Made by a program: the position numbers and the translations under genes. A stretch of 64,000 bases of DNA. It comes from Rhodococcus rhodnii NBRC 100604 (GTDB taxonomy: Bacteria; Actinomycetota; Actinomycetes; Mycobacteriales; Mycobacteriaceae). Below the pieces are notes generated by a model. It had not been told where the DNA came from and did not search any database. It worked only from the letters and a program-made list of their open reading frames with translations. The stretch is from assembly GCF_001894925.1 (NCBI RefSeq), contig NZ_BCXD01000006.1, positions 62,001 to 126,000 on the forward strand, read 5' to 3'. Below are positions 19,301 to 28,431 of the stretch, piece after piece (within the stretch, counting starts at the first letter, position 1; each line of letters starts with the position of its first letter).

Positions 19301-19869
19301 CGACAACTCTCGCCGCACTGGGATCGGGACTCGAACCCACTGTCGCGCAACAGGTGTACCGCGCCGTCCTCGACGCGTTCTCGCGTCCGGGCCTGGAGGT
19401 CGCACTTCCGGCCGCGGAGCATCCCGCGGCGTTGCTGCCGGTCCTCGCGCTCGCCGACCTCGAGACGCCGATCCATCTCGTCGACGACTCCGGTACGTGG
19501 CGCGACATCGTCGCCGTCGCGACGGGTGCACCCGAGATCGATCCCGGCGGAGCACGTTTCGTCACGACGCTCGTACCGCTGATCCCCGAACTCGTCGCCG
19601 AGTCGGCTCCCGGCAGTGCCGGCGCACCGGAGAAGGGCGCGACGCTGATCGCGCTCGTCCCGTCGCTCACCGGCGGCACTCCGCTGACGCTCACCGGTCC
19701 GGGGGTGAACGGAACGGTCGACATCGCACCAGACGTCGACCCCGACGTCTGGCAGGCCCGCGAGCAGGCGGCGACCTTCCCCGCCGGCATCGACCTGCTG
19801 CTCGTCACCGACAGCGGAACCGCGATCGGGATTCCGCGCACCACGCGCGTCGCCCGAAAGGAGCAGTGA
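19297..19869 (+). CDS. phnH: PhnH, C-P lyase core subunit
   Basis: A 190-residue PhnH homologue, a structural dimer that anchors the C-P lyase core. The N-terminal QQVYRAVLDAFSRPG is characteristic of the family. The ATG at 19297 overlaps the phnG stop by 4 nt and has GGAG 1-2 nt upstream in the phnG tail. One nucleotide separates its stop from the phnI start. Confidence 0.93.
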   Translation: MTTTLAALGSGLEPTVAQQVYRAVLDAFSRPGLEVALPAAEHPAALLPVLALADLETPIHLVDDSGTWRDIVAVATGAPEIDPGGARFVTTLVPLIPELVAESAPGSAGAPEKGATLIALVPSLTGGTPLTLTGPGVNGTVDIAPDVDPDVWQAREQAATFPAGIDLLLVTDSGTAIGIPRTTRVARKEQ

Positions 19870-19870
19870 C

Positions 19871-20974
19871 ATGGGATATTCCGGAGCACGTTGCGGACTG
19901 GACGCGATCCTCGCCGCCGAGGCGCTCGTCCGTGGCGCCCGCGACAGCGACCCCGCCCCCGCCGTCACGACGCAGCAGATCACGGGCCGGATGCGCCTCG
20001 CGGTCGACCGCGTCATGGGCGAGGGGAGCCTCTACCACGAGCCGACCGCAGCCGATGCGCTGCGCCAGGCCGAGGGCGACGTCATCGAGGCGACGCACCT
20101 CGTGCGCGCCCACCAGTCGACGTTGCCGCGACTCGCGGTGAGCGACCCGATCGACCCCGACGAGCTCGTCGTCCTGCGCCGCGTCGTGCCCGCGCACCGC
20201 ACGCCCGACGGCCCGCAGCTGCTCGGCCGCACGTCCGACTACACGGGCCGCATGCTGGACCGCGCCGGCGCGGCGGTCACGCCGCCCCCGCTCGGCGAAG
20301 CGCGCGAACGTGAAGTGTCGGAACGGCATCCGCGCCGCTTCTCCGACATGCTGCGCGAGATGGACCTGCTCGTCGAGAATCGGCCCGCGCCCTCCGAGCC
20401 GCAGCGCGAGCCGTTCGACCTCGCCCGCCATCCCGCCCGCCCGCCGGCCCCGCGGTCGGCCGTGCTCGCGAGCATGGCGCGCGCCGAGACCGGCGCCCTC
20501 ATCGGGACGTGGTACCGCTCGATCCGCGGTACCGACGGCAACATCCACGAGGTCACCCTCGGTGAGGTCCGTCACGGCCGAGTCCCGTTGCGGGTCGGTC
20601 ATCCTCACACCGGAGTGGCCGTGCAGCTCGGCACCGTCAGGGTCACCGAGTGCGAGGCGATCGAGGACCTCGACGGGCCCGACGAAGAGCGCGACCGCTT
20701 CGACGTCGGCTACGGGCTGTGCTTCGGCCACAACGAGCGCAAGGCGATCGCGATGGCGAACCTCGACATCGCGTGCCGCCGATTCGGCGACCGCGACGGG
20801 CTCGAGCAGGTGCTGCTGCTCACGACCGACGGCCTCGACTCGTGTGGCTTCCTCGAACACCTCAAGCTTCCGCACTACGTCACCTTCCGCTCGATGATCG
20901 ACCGCAAGCGCGCGGTCCGCAGCGAGGGCCCGGACGCCGTGCGTGTCGCCGAATCCCTCGGAAGGACCTGCTGA
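19871..20974 (+). CDS. phnI: PhnI, purine ribonucleoside triphosphate phosphonylase subunit
   Basis: A 367-residue PhnI. With PhnGHL it swaps the adenine of ATP for a phosphonate. It begins GYSGARCGLDAILAAEALV and ends with a conserved block (CDSCGFLEHLKLPHYVTF-like) near residue 325, with the SLG tail. It is of normal family length. The stop shares one base with the phnJ-phnK start (TGATG), so translation is coupled. Confidence 0.95.
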   Translation: MGYSGARCGLDAILAAEALVRGARDSDPAPAVTTQQITGRMRLAVDRVMGEGSLYHEPTAADALRQAEGDVIEATHLVRAHQSTLPRLAVSDPIDPDELVVLRRVVPAHRTPDGPQLLGRTSDYTGRMLDRAGAAVTPPPLGEAREREVSERHPRRFSDMLREMDLLVENRPAPSEPQREPFDLARHPARPPAPRSAVLASMARAETGALIGTWYRSIRGTDGNIHEVTLGEVRHGRVPLRVGHPHTGVAVQLGTVRVTECEAIEDLDGPDEERDRFDVGYGLCFGHNERKAIAMANLDIACRRFGDRDGLEQVLLLTTDGLDSCGFLEHLKLPHYVTFRSMIDRKRAVRSEGPDAVRVAESLGRTC

Positions 20975-22803
20975 TGACCGCCGTGCTCGAAAGCCGTACC
21001 GTCGCCGGACTCGTCGACGCGCTCGAGGGCCCCGAGCGGGGAATCCTCGACGAGGGTTCCAAGCGGGAGATCCGTCGCGCGAGCCTCACGGCCGTGTGCG
21101 TTCCGGGCTACCAGGTGCCGTTCGGTTCCCGCGAGATGCCGGTCGCCCGTGGCTGGGGTTCGGGTGGCCTGCAGGTCACTCTGGGTCTGCTCGGCGACGA
21201 GGACGTCGTCAAGGTCATCGATCAGGGTGACGACGACGGCGTCAACGCCACCAACCTGCGCCGGCTCATCGTCGAGAGCGAGCGGTGCGAGGAGACGCAG
21301 GACACTCGCGAGTGCTCCGTCGTGCAGAGCCGCCACCGCATCCCGGAGCAGCCGCTGCGCGAGGGGCAGACCCTCGTGCTCCAGGTTCCCGTCGCGGAAC
21401 CGCTTCGGGGCGTGGAGAAGTCGGTGAGCGAGTGTGCGCGCATGCACGCCGAGGCCGACTACTCGATGATGTGGGTGAGCCTCTACGAGGATCTCGTGCG
21501 CAACGGCGTCATCACCAAGACGACGGGGTACCCCGTGCTGGTCGACGACCGCTACGTCATGGTCACGACGCCCATTCCGCGCTGGGACGTTCCGCGACTG
21601 AACGATTCGCCGCACCTGACACTCTTCGGCGCCGGTCGCGAGAAGCGAATCTTCGCGGTCCCGCCCTACACCGACGTCGAGCCGCTCACGTTCGACGACG
21701 TGCGGTACGAGGTCGAGGGGTCGGAGCAGCAGCGCTGTGTGCGGTGCGGGTCGAGCGACACCTTCCTCGTCGAGTCCACGGGCGGCGAGTTCGCGTGCAG
21801 CGACATCGAATGGTGCACCCGCGTGCGTGACGAGGACGTCGACGCGCGACTGCACACCGACAACGCTCCGCTGCGTTTCCTGCCCGATCCGTCGGCGCGC
21901 GTGCGCGGCGGGGTGTTCACCGGTGCGCGCCGTGAGCCCGAGGTACGGCCCGTGCCGCAGACTGCGGACGGCTGGACGCTCGCGGCGCGCGGCGTCGGCA
22001 AGGTCCACGGACCGGGCGGCGCGGAGGCCGTACCGGGGACGGGGCCCGACGCGGGTACCGCGATCAGCCCGCTGACCGGCGCCGTCGTCGCTGCATGGGA
22101 CGTCGACTTCGACGTCGCGCTCGGTGAGGCGCTCGGCGTCATCGGCGAATCCGGCTCGGGCAAGTCGACGGTGCTGCGCTGCCTCGTCGGCGACGAGCGG
22201 GCGACAGCGGGCTCGATGTACCTCGCGGGTGTCGACGGCGGAACGCGGAACATCTTCGAGTTCGACGACGCCGAGCGCCGCGCGCTGCGCATCGACACCC
22301 TCGGCCTCGTCCACCAGAACCCCGTCGACGGACTCACCATGACGGTCTCCGCGGGCGGCAACATCGCCGAGCGGCTGACCGCGGCCGGGTGGCGCAACTA
22401 TCACGAGATCCGTGACCGCGCAGCATGGTTGCTCGAACAGGTCGAGGTCCCGCTCGACCGCATGGACGATCCCGTGCAGACCTTCTCGGGCGGGATGCGG
22501 CAGCGCGTGCAGATCGCGAAGGCCCTCGCGACGGACCCGGGCGTGCTGCTGCTCGACGAGCCGACGACGGGCCTCGACGCGTCCGTCGCCGCCGGCGTGC
22601 TCGATCTGCTGCGCACGCTGCTCGCCGAACGCGACACGGCCGCAGTCGTCGTCAGCCACGACTTCTCGGTCATCGAGGCGCTCACCGATCGCACGATCGT
22701 CATGAACGTCGGCCGCGTCGTCGAGGCCGGTCTCACCGATCAGCTGTTCCAGGATCCGCATCACCCCTACACGCAGCGGCTCGTGGCCGCTGCCCGCCGA
22801 TGA
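20974..22803 (+). CDS. PhnJ-PhnK fusion: C-P lyase catalytic subunit joined to ABC-type ATPase
   Basis: One uninterrupted 609-codon frame. Residues 1 to about 285 are PhnJ, the radical-SAM enzyme that breaks the carbon-phosphorus bond. Its cysteines are C255, C258, C275 and C281, i.e. CX2C-X16-C-X5-C. E. coli has the same pattern with a longer middle spacer. Residues about 334-609 are PhnK: Walker A GESGSGKST (391-399), signature TFSGGMRQRVQIAKAL, Walker B VLLLDEPTTGLD (524-535). Residues about 286-333 form a linker with several prolines and arginines. In E. coli the two are separate proteins and PhnK binds the PhnJ face of the core, so fusion is structurally reasonable. Confidence 0.93.
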   Translation: MTAVLESRTVAGLVDALEGPERGILDEGSKREIRRASLTAVCVPGYQVPFGSREMPVARGWGSGGLQVTLGLLGDEDVVKVIDQGDDDGVNATNLRRLIVESERCEETQDTRECSVVQSRHRIPEQPLREGQTLVLQVPVAEPLRGVEKSVSECARMHAEADYSMMWVSLYEDLVRNGVITKTTGYPVLVDDRYVMVTTPIPRWDVPRLNDSPHLTLFGAGREKRIFAVPPYTDVEPLTFDDVRYEVEGSEQQRCVRCGSSDTFLVESTGGEFACSDIEWCTRVRDEDVDARLHTDNAPLRFLPDPSARVRGGVFTGARREPEVRPVPQTADGWTLAARGVGKVHGPGGAEAVPGTGPDAGTAISPLTGAVVAAWDVDFDVALGEALGVIGESGSGKSTVLRCLVGDERATAGSMYLAGVDGGTRNIFEFDDAERRALRIDTLGLVHQNPVDGLTMTVSAGGNIAERLTAAGWRNYHEIRDRAAWLLEQVEVPLDRMDDPVQTFSGGMRQRVQIAKALATDPGVLLLDEPTTGLDASVAAGVLDLLRTLLAERDTAAVVVSHDFSVIEALTDRTIVMNVGRVVEAGLTDQLFQDPHHPYTQRLVAAARR

Positions 22804-22817
22804 CGGCAGGAGCGAAC

Positions 22818-23552
22818 ATGACCACCGTTCTGTCCGTGCGTGAGCTCCGCAAGAGCTTCACGCTCCACACGATCGACGGACGCACGACGACGTCGCTGCG
22901 GGGCATCGATCTCGATGTCACCGCGGGCGAGCACGTCGCGCTCGCCGGACCCTCGGGCGCCGGCAAGTCGAGCCTGCTGCGCTGCATCCACCGCAGCTAC
23001 CTGCCGGATTCGGGGACCGTCACGCTCACGACGGAGCACGGCCCGGTCGAGCTGACGAGCCTGCCGGACCGCGAGATGGCGCGAGTGCGCGGCCGCGAAC
23101 TCGGGTACGTCTCGCAGTTCCTCACCGCGCCCCCGCGGACGGGGCCGTGGGAGGTCGTCGCGGCCGCGGGACGCCGCCGGGGGATGTCGCGTGCCGACGC
23201 CCGGGACGCCGCGGCCGAGTCGCTGCGGCGCCTCTCGCTCGACGAGGCGCTGTGGGACGTCGACTGCGGCGTCCTGTCCGGTGGCGAGCGGCAGCGCGTG
23301 AACATCGCTGCGGGAACGGTCAATCCGCCCCGCCTGCTGCTGCTCGACGAGCCCGTCTCGGCGCTCGATCCGGTCAACCGCGAGCGGGCACTCGAACTCA
23401 TCGCGTCGTTGTCGGCGTCCGGCGTCGCCGTCCTCGCGGTCTTCCACGACCTCGAGGCCATGCACCGGCTCGCGTCGCGGGTACTGCGGTTCTCCGACGG
23501 CGTCATCGCCCACGAGGGCACTCCCGCCGAGGTGCTGGGGGTGGCGGCATGA
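22818..23552 (+). CDS. phnL: PhnL, C-P lyase ABC-type ATPase
   Basis: A 244-residue ABC ATPase: Walker A GPSGAGKSS, signature LSGGERQRVNIA, Walker B LLLLDEPVSALDP. PhnL is a second nucleotide-binding partner of the C-P lyase machinery, not a membrane importer component. The ATG at 22818 has AGGAG 5 nt upstream. An alternative ATG at 22800 overlaps the preceding stop but lacks a Shine-Dalgarno. Its stop overlaps the phnM start. Confidence 0.93.
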   Translation: MTTVLSVRELRKSFTLHTIDGRTTTSLRGIDLDVTAGEHVALAGPSGAGKSSLLRCIHRSYLPDSGTVTLTTEHGPVELTSLPDREMARVRGRELGYVSQFLTAPPRTGPWEVVAAAGRRRGMSRADARDAAAESLRRLSLDEALWDVDCGVLSGGERQRVNIAAGTVNPPRLLLLDEPVSALDPVNRERALELIASLSASGVAVLAVFHDLEAMHRLASRVLRFSDGVIAHEGTPAEVLGVAA

Positions 23553-24793
23553 CCGCACCCACCACGGCGCAGGCCGGTTCGGTGCGCAGCGGCTGGGCGC
23601 TCGACTGCCCGCCCGACGACTACGTGCTCGGCGGGGTCCGGGCGATCACCCCCGACGGCATCCTCGACGGTGCCCGAGTCGTGGTGCGCGGCGGCAGGAT
23701 CGCCGCCGTCGACACCGGCAGGGGAGCAGTGGACGTCGACGGTGGCGGTGCGTACTGCCTGCCCGGGCTCGTCGACGTGCACTCCGACGGCCTCGAGAAG
23801 GAGCGCATGCCTCGTCCCGGCGCGGAGCTGCCGTGGGAGTTCGCGGTCATGTCCTTCGAGGGCAAGCTGCGGGCGGCGGGCATCACGACGGTCTTCCACG
23901 GCGCGTCGTTCTCCGACCGCGAGACGGCGACGACGGGGCGCAGCGTGCATGCGGCGCTCGAACTGTGCGAGGCCGTCGAGAACTGGAGTGAGCGCCCGGA
24001 GACGGTGCGCCTCGTCGATCACCGGATTCTGCACCGGCTCGACGTGCGTTCGCGGTCGGGGCTCGACGCACTCGAGGGGCACATGACCGCCCGGATCGAC
24101 GCCGGCGTCTTCACTTCCCGGACGCCCGCCGTGATCTCGCACGAGGATCACACGCCCGGCATCGGGCAGTACGCCGACCGCGCGTTCTACGAGCGCTACG
24201 TGGCCGGGCTGCGGGGCATCAGCGCCGAGCAGGCGCGCGAGGTCGTCGACGAGGTCGCCCGCACGCGTGAGGGGAACATCGGCATCCGCGACGAGGCGAT
24301 GGACTGGCTCGCTCAGCACTCGGGCACCGGCATCGCGCGGGTCTTCGGCCACGATCCCGAATCCGCCGTCGAGATCGCCGATCTCGCACGTCGCGGCGGC
24401 GGTGTCGCCGAGTTCCCGACGACGCTCGAGGCCGCGCGCGAGGCGCGGGCGCGCGGAATGTCCGTCGTCATGGGCGGGCCCAACGTGCTGCGTGGCGGTT
24501 CGCACTCGGGCAATGTGTCGGCCGGTGAGCTGGCCGCAGAGGGGCTCGTGACGGCGCTCGCGTCCGACTATCTGCCGTCGTCGCTGCTCGGTGCCGTGTT
24601 CACGCTGGCGAGATCCGAGGTGCTGCCGCTGCACCGTGCCGTCTCGCTCGTGACGGCGGGCGCGGCCGAGGCCGTCGGGCTGCACGATCGCGGTGCGCTC
24701 GCGGAAGGGCAGCGAGCCGATCTCGTGCTCGTCTCGCCGCGCCACGACAGCCCCGTCGTCCGCGCCGTCCTGCGCGCAGCCGACACCCGATAG
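23549..24793 (+). CDS. phnM: PhnM, ribosyl triphosphonate diphosphohydrolase
   Basis: A 414-residue amidohydrolase-fold enzyme that removes pyrophosphate from ribosyl-1-phosphonate triphosphate, before PhnJ acts. The metal motif is GLVDVHSDGLEKE, and EDHTPGIGQYAD is PhnM-specific. The ATG overlaps the phnL stop by 4 nt. It is the last gene of the first phn unit, followed within 5 nt by a strong terminator. Confidence 0.95.
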   Translation: MTAPTTAQAGSVRSGWALDCPPDDYVLGGVRAITPDGILDGARVVVRGGRIAAVDTGRGAVDVDGGGAYCLPGLVDVHSDGLEKERMPRPGAELPWEFAVMSFEGKLRAAGITTVFHGASFSDRETATTGRSVHAALELCEAVENWSERPETVRLVDHRILHRLDVRSRSGLDALEGHMTARIDAGVFTSRTPAVISHEDHTPGIGQYADRAFYERYVAGLRGISAEQAREVVDEVARTREGNIGIRDEAMDWLAQHSGTGIARVFGHDPESAVEIADLARRGGGVAEFPTTLEAAREARARGMSVVMGGPNVLRGGSHSGNVSAGELAAEGLVTALASDYLPSSLLGAVFTLARSEVLPLHRAVSLVTAGAAEAVGLHDRGALAEGQRADLVLVSPRHDSPVVRAVLRAADTR

Positions 24794-24798
24794 TCCCG

Positions 24799-24837
24799 GG
24801 CGGTCCCGAACGTGCACCGGGCACGTTCGGGACCGCC
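24799..24837 (+). terminator. Terminator after phnM
   Basis: A perfect 17-bp inverted repeat (left arm 24799-24815, right arm 24821-24837) with loop ACCGG. No T-run follows, as is usual in actinobacteria. It separates the C-P lyase unit from phnDCE. Confidence 0.88.
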
Positions 24838-24875
24838 TGCTGCCGCCGCACAACACCGTCCTGTCGCCGTAAGCC

Positions 24876-24919
24876 GTTCGCCCGGAGTTCACGTCGGGTT
24901 GACCGACGATTCGTCCGGA
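24876..24919 (+). promoter_or_regulatory. PHO-box-like tandem 11-nt repeats before phnD
   Basis: Four consecutive 11-nt units: GTTCGCCCGGA, GTTCACGTCGG, GTTGACCGACG and a degenerate ATTCGTCCGGA. Units two and three are one or two bases from GTTCACC. This is the arrangement expected for a PhoP/RegX3-type site and gives phnDCE its own phosphate-starvation control. Confidence 0.65.
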
Positions 24920-24981
24920 CTCGGCAGTCTCATCCGCGACACGACAGTCGAGAACCGCCTTCTCCGAGAACGAGGACGACC

Positions 24982-25941
24982 ATGTTCAGCTCTTCGAATT
25001 CGATCCGCGCGCGCCGCGTCGCGGGTACCGCAGCACTCGGCTTCGCGGCTGTGCTCGGCCTCGCCGCGTGCGGGTCGAGCGCCGCCGACGACGCAGCCGG
25101 CTCGGGCAACCCCGACACGCTCGTCTTCGCCTCCATCCCGTCGGAGGAGTCGCAGAGCCTCCAGCAGGAGTACAAGCTGGTCACGGACGTGATCGAGAAG
25201 GAGACCGGGAAGACGGTCGAGTTCCTCAACGCCTCCGACTACGCGGCCGTCATCGAGGCGCAGCGTGCCGGCAAGGTGCAGATCGCCGCATACGGGCCGT
25301 TCTCGTACGTCACCGCGAAGGACTCCGGCGTGGGCACGATCGCCGCCGCGGCGGCCGTCGACGAAGAGGGCACCGACCCCGGCTACCAGTCCTACGCGAT
25401 CGTCAACCCCGACTCGGGCATCACGAGCCTCGCCGACATGCGCGGCAAGACGATCTGTTTCGTCGATCCCACGTCGACGTCCGGCTACCTCTACCCGTCG
25501 GCCGGTCTCCTCGAGGCCGGTATCGATCCCGCGAAGGACATCACTCCGGTCTTCGCGGGCGGCCACGACGCGTCGGCTCTCGCAGTGGCGAGCGGCCAGT
25601 GCGACGGCGGCTTCGCGTACGACACGATGGTCGACGTCGCGCTGCCCTCGAAGGGCGAGCTCGCCCCCGGTGCCGTGAACGTCATCTGGAAGTCGGAGGA
25701 GATCGCCGGCAGCCCGATCACCGTCAGCGACGACCTCGATCCCGCGCTGCGCGACCAGATCGTCGAGATCCTGCAGACGAAGATCACCGTCCCCCAGCTC
25801 ATCGCGGGTGGCTACTGCACGAGCGCCGACGACTGCACGCTGCCCGAGGACAAGAAGTTCGGTTACGTGCCCGTCGACGACGCATCCTTCGACGGCGTCC
25901 GCAAGGTCTGCGAGACCACGAAGGCCGAGGCGTGCCAGTGA
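24982..25941 (+). CDS. phnD: PhnD, phosphonate-binding lipoprotein
   Basis: A 319-residue lipoprotein with signal ending in LGLAACGSS and a phosphate/phosphonate-type binding domain (PBP type 2). Segments such as SIPSEESQSLQQEYK and FVDPTSTSGYLYPSAG carry the Ser/Thr residues that bind the phosphono group in the family. The ATG follows CGAGGACGACC. The stop overlaps the phnC GTG. It delivers phosphonates to the PhnE channel. Confidence 0.94.
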   Translation: MFSSSNSIRARRVAGTAALGFAAVLGLAACGSSAADDAAGSGNPDTLVFASIPSEESQSLQQEYKLVTDVIEKETGKTVEFLNASDYAAVIEAQRAGKVQIAAYGPFSYVTAKDSGVGTIAAAAAVDEEGTDPGYQSYAIVNPDSGITSLADMRGKTICFVDPTSTSGYLYPSAGLLEAGIDPAKDITPVFAGGHDASALAVASGQCDGGFAYDTMVDVALPSKGELAPGAVNVIWKSEEIAGSPITVSDDLDPALRDQIVEILQTKITVPQLIAGGYCTSADDCTLPEDKKFGYVPVDDASFDGVRKVCETTKAEACQ

Positions 25942-26744
25942 CGGCGCCGCGCAGCGACCGCACGGGCGCCCCGCCGACCCCGAGCATCCGGCTCGCGGGA
26001 GTCGACAAGATCTTCGACCGCACCCATGCGCTCGCCGACGTGAGCATGGACGTCTTCCCGGGCGAGGTCGTCGCGCTGCTGGGATTGTCGGGCTCGGGCA
26101 AGTCGACGCTCTTGCGGCTGCTCGACGGGCTGCATCTGCCGACGTCCGGTGTCGTCGAGGTGCTCGGCGTCGACGTCACGTCGGCGCGCGGGCGCGAACT
26201 GCGCGCGCTGCGTCGCGACGTCGGATTCGTCTTCCAGCAGTTCCATCTGGTGCCCTCGATGTCGGCGCTCGAGAACGTCTGCACGGGTGCGCTCGGGTCG
26301 CTGCGCGGACCGCGATTCGGGCTCGCGACGTATCCGCGTGCCGTCCGGCTGCGGGCGATGGAGCAGCTCGATCGAGTGGGTCTGGCGGACAAGGCGTTCG
26401 AGCGTGCCGACACCCTCTCGGGTGGACAGCAGCAACGCGTCGCCGTGGCACGTGCCCTCGTGCAGCAGCCGCGCATCCTGCTCGCCGACGAGCCCGTCGC
26501 ATCGCTCGATCCCGAATCGTCCGCTCAGGTCATGGATCTCATCACGCGGATCGCGCGCGAGGACGACCTGACGGTGGTGTGCAGCCTGCATCAGGTGGAG
26601 CTCGCGCTGTCGTTCGGGCACCGCCTCGTCGGGCTGCGGTCGGGCCGGGTCGTCCTCGACAAGCCGGTTCCGAGCATCGATCGCGCCGACGCCATGCAGA
26701 TCTACTCCTCGGTGGCGGCGCCCGCGGCCCCCGAACTGGTCTGA
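25938..26744 (+). CDS. phnC: PhnC, phosphonate importer ATPase
   Basis: A 268-residue ABC ATPase with Walker A GLSGSGKST, Q-loop VFQQFHLVPSMSALENV, signature [15 protein letters not shown] and Walker B ILLADEPVASLDPE. The GTG start overlaps the phnD stop (GTGA). It powers the PhnE permease. The gene order phnD-phnC-phnE differs from the E. coli phnCDE order. Confidence 0.94.
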   Translation: MTAPRSDRTGAPPTPSIRLAGVDKIFDRTHALADVSMDVFPGEVVALLGLSGSGKSTLLRLLDGLHLPTSGVVEVLGVDVTSARGRELRALRRDVGFVFQQFHLVPSMSALENVCTGALGSLRGPRFGLATYPRAVRLRAMEQLDRVGLADKAFERADTLSGGQQQRVAVARALVQQPRILLADEPVASLDPESSAQVMDLITRIAREDDLTVVCSLHQVELALSFGHRLVGLRSGRVVLDKPVPSIDRADAMQIYSSVAAPAAPELV

Positions 26745-26747
26745 CAC

Positions 26748-28421
26748 ATGGCAGTTCTCACCCCGCAGCGGCGGCCGGAGCCCCCCGTGCGCACCGTGCC
26801 GCCGCCGCGTCCCGCCGCGATCCGTGTCGCGCTCGTCCTCGTGGCGTTCCTCGTCGCCGGGATCTGGTCGATCGTCGACCTGCGCATCAACCTCGCGTCG
26901 ATGGCCGACAGCGCGCGCAACGCGTCGGACTTCCTGTCGCGGGTGTTCCCGCTCGACTTCCCGCCCGTCGGCGAGATCGTGGCGATGACGGCGCTGACGC
27001 TCGCGATCGTGCTGCTCGCCACCGTCCTCTCGGTGGTGCTCAGCACGCCCATCGCGCTGCTCGCCGCGCGCAACACGACACCGGGCAGCCCCGCCCGCTG
27101 GGGTGCACGGGCGCTCATCGTCATCGCCCGAGCCATCCCCGAACTCGTTCTCGCCGTGGTGTTCCTGCGCATGTTCGGGCTGGGCGCCCTCGCCGGCATC
27201 CTCGCGCTCGGCATCCACTCCGTCGGCATGATCGGCAAGATGTACGCCGATGCGATCGAGGACACCGACGAGGGGCCGCGCGACGCGCTGCGCGCCGCGG
27301 GCGGAACGTGGTGGCAGCAGATCAGCGGAGCCGTGCTGCCGCAGGCGATGCCGGCCTTCGTCGCGACGGCGCTGCACCGGTTCGACATCAATCTCCGTGC
27401 GTCGGTCATTCTCGGGTACGTCGGTGTCGCCGGTATCGGTATGGAACTGGCCGGTTCGCTGCGGACGCTGAACTATCAGCGCGGCATGGCACTCGCGCTG
27501 TTCGTCGTCGTGCTGTGCATTCTCGTCGAACTCGTGTCGGGCGCGATCCGGTCGAGTCTGCTCGGACGCCGCCGCACCCTGTTCGCGTGGGTCCGCGCGG
27601 CGCGGCCCGCACCGTCGCCGCGGCTGCGCAGCGGCTGCTACCGGGTGAGCCCGCCCTGGACGCCGGCGCGCATCCGTACGACCACCTTCGTCGCAGGTTT
27701 CCTGGTGGTGCTCGCCGCCGCGTTCGTCTACGCCCGCATCGACTTCACGCGGGTGGCGGACGGCATCGTGTCGTCCCCGGACACGCTCGCGCTGTTCTTC
27801 CCGCCCGGAACGGGCGGGATCTGGGGCGAGCTCGTCCGGGAACTGATCGTGACGGTCCAGATCGCGCTCGCCGCAACAGTGCTCGGCGCGATCCTCGCAC
27901 TTCCCGTCGGAGCGCTCGCGGCGCGCAACGTCTCGCCGTCGCCCGCGATCGCCACGGCGTGCCGGGTGTTCATCGTCTGTGTGCGCGGTCTCCCCGAACT
28001 CATCGTCGCGATCCTCTTCATCGTCATCACCGGGCTCGGTGCCACGGCGGGTGCGTTTGCTCTCGCGATCGGCGTCATCGGCCTGCTGGGCAAGCTCGTC
28101 GCCGATTCGCTCGAGGAGACCGACGTCCGGGTGCAGGACGCCGTCCGTGCGTCGGGGGCGTCGCGGCTCCAGGTGTTCGTGGCCGCGACGATGCGCCAGG
28201 CCGCGCCCGCCGTCGTCGCGCACCTCTTCTATCAGCTCGACGTCAACATTCGTGCCGCGACGCTGCTCGGCGTCGTGGGAGCGGGCGGCATCGGCTTCTA
28301 CCTCATGAACGCCGCGCGGGTACTGCAGTTCGACGTCGTGACGACGATCGTGCTCATGGTCTTCGCGGTCGTGATGATGCTCGAGGCGATCGCCCTCTGG
28401 ATCCGCAAGTCGTTCGTCTGA
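26748..28421 (+). CDS. phnE: PhnE, double-length phosphonate importer permease
   Basis: A 557-residue protein with two tandem PhnE-type permease halves, about residues 25-270 and 300-557. Each has its own coupling loop: YADAIEDTDEGPRDALRAAG in the first half, VADSLEETDVRVQDAVRASG in the second. Many organisms have one PhnE or separate phnE1 and phnE2; here one polypeptide supplies both halves of the channel. It starts 3 nt after phnC, and 10 nt separate it from the phosphatase-like gene. Confidence 0.93.
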   Translation: MAVLTPQRRPEPPVRTVPPPRPAAIRVALVLVAFLVAGIWSIVDLRINLASMADSARNASDFLSRVFPLDFPPVGEIVAMTALTLAIVLLATVLSVVLSTPIALLAARNTTPGSPARWGARALIVIARAIPELVLAVVFLRMFGLGALAGILALGIHSVGMIGKMYADAIEDTDEGPRDALRAAGGTWWQQISGAVLPQAMPAFVATALHRFDINLRASVILGYVGVAGIGMELAGSLRTLNYQRGMALALFVVVLCILVELVSGAIRSSLLGRRRTLFAWVRAARPAPSPRLRSGCYRVSPPWTPARIRTTTFVAGFLVVLAAAFVYARIDFTRVADGIVSSPDTLALFFPPGTGGIWGELVRELIVTVQIALAATVLGAILALPVGALAARNVSPSPAIATACRVFIVCVRGLPELIVAILFIVITGLGATAGAFALAIGVIGLLGKLVADSLEETDVRVQDAVRASGASRLQVFVAATMRQAAPAVVAHLFYQLDVNIRAATLLGVVGAGGIGFYLMNAARVLQFDVVTTIVLMVFAVVMMLEAIALWIRKSFV

Positions 28422-28431
28422 AAGGAATCTC

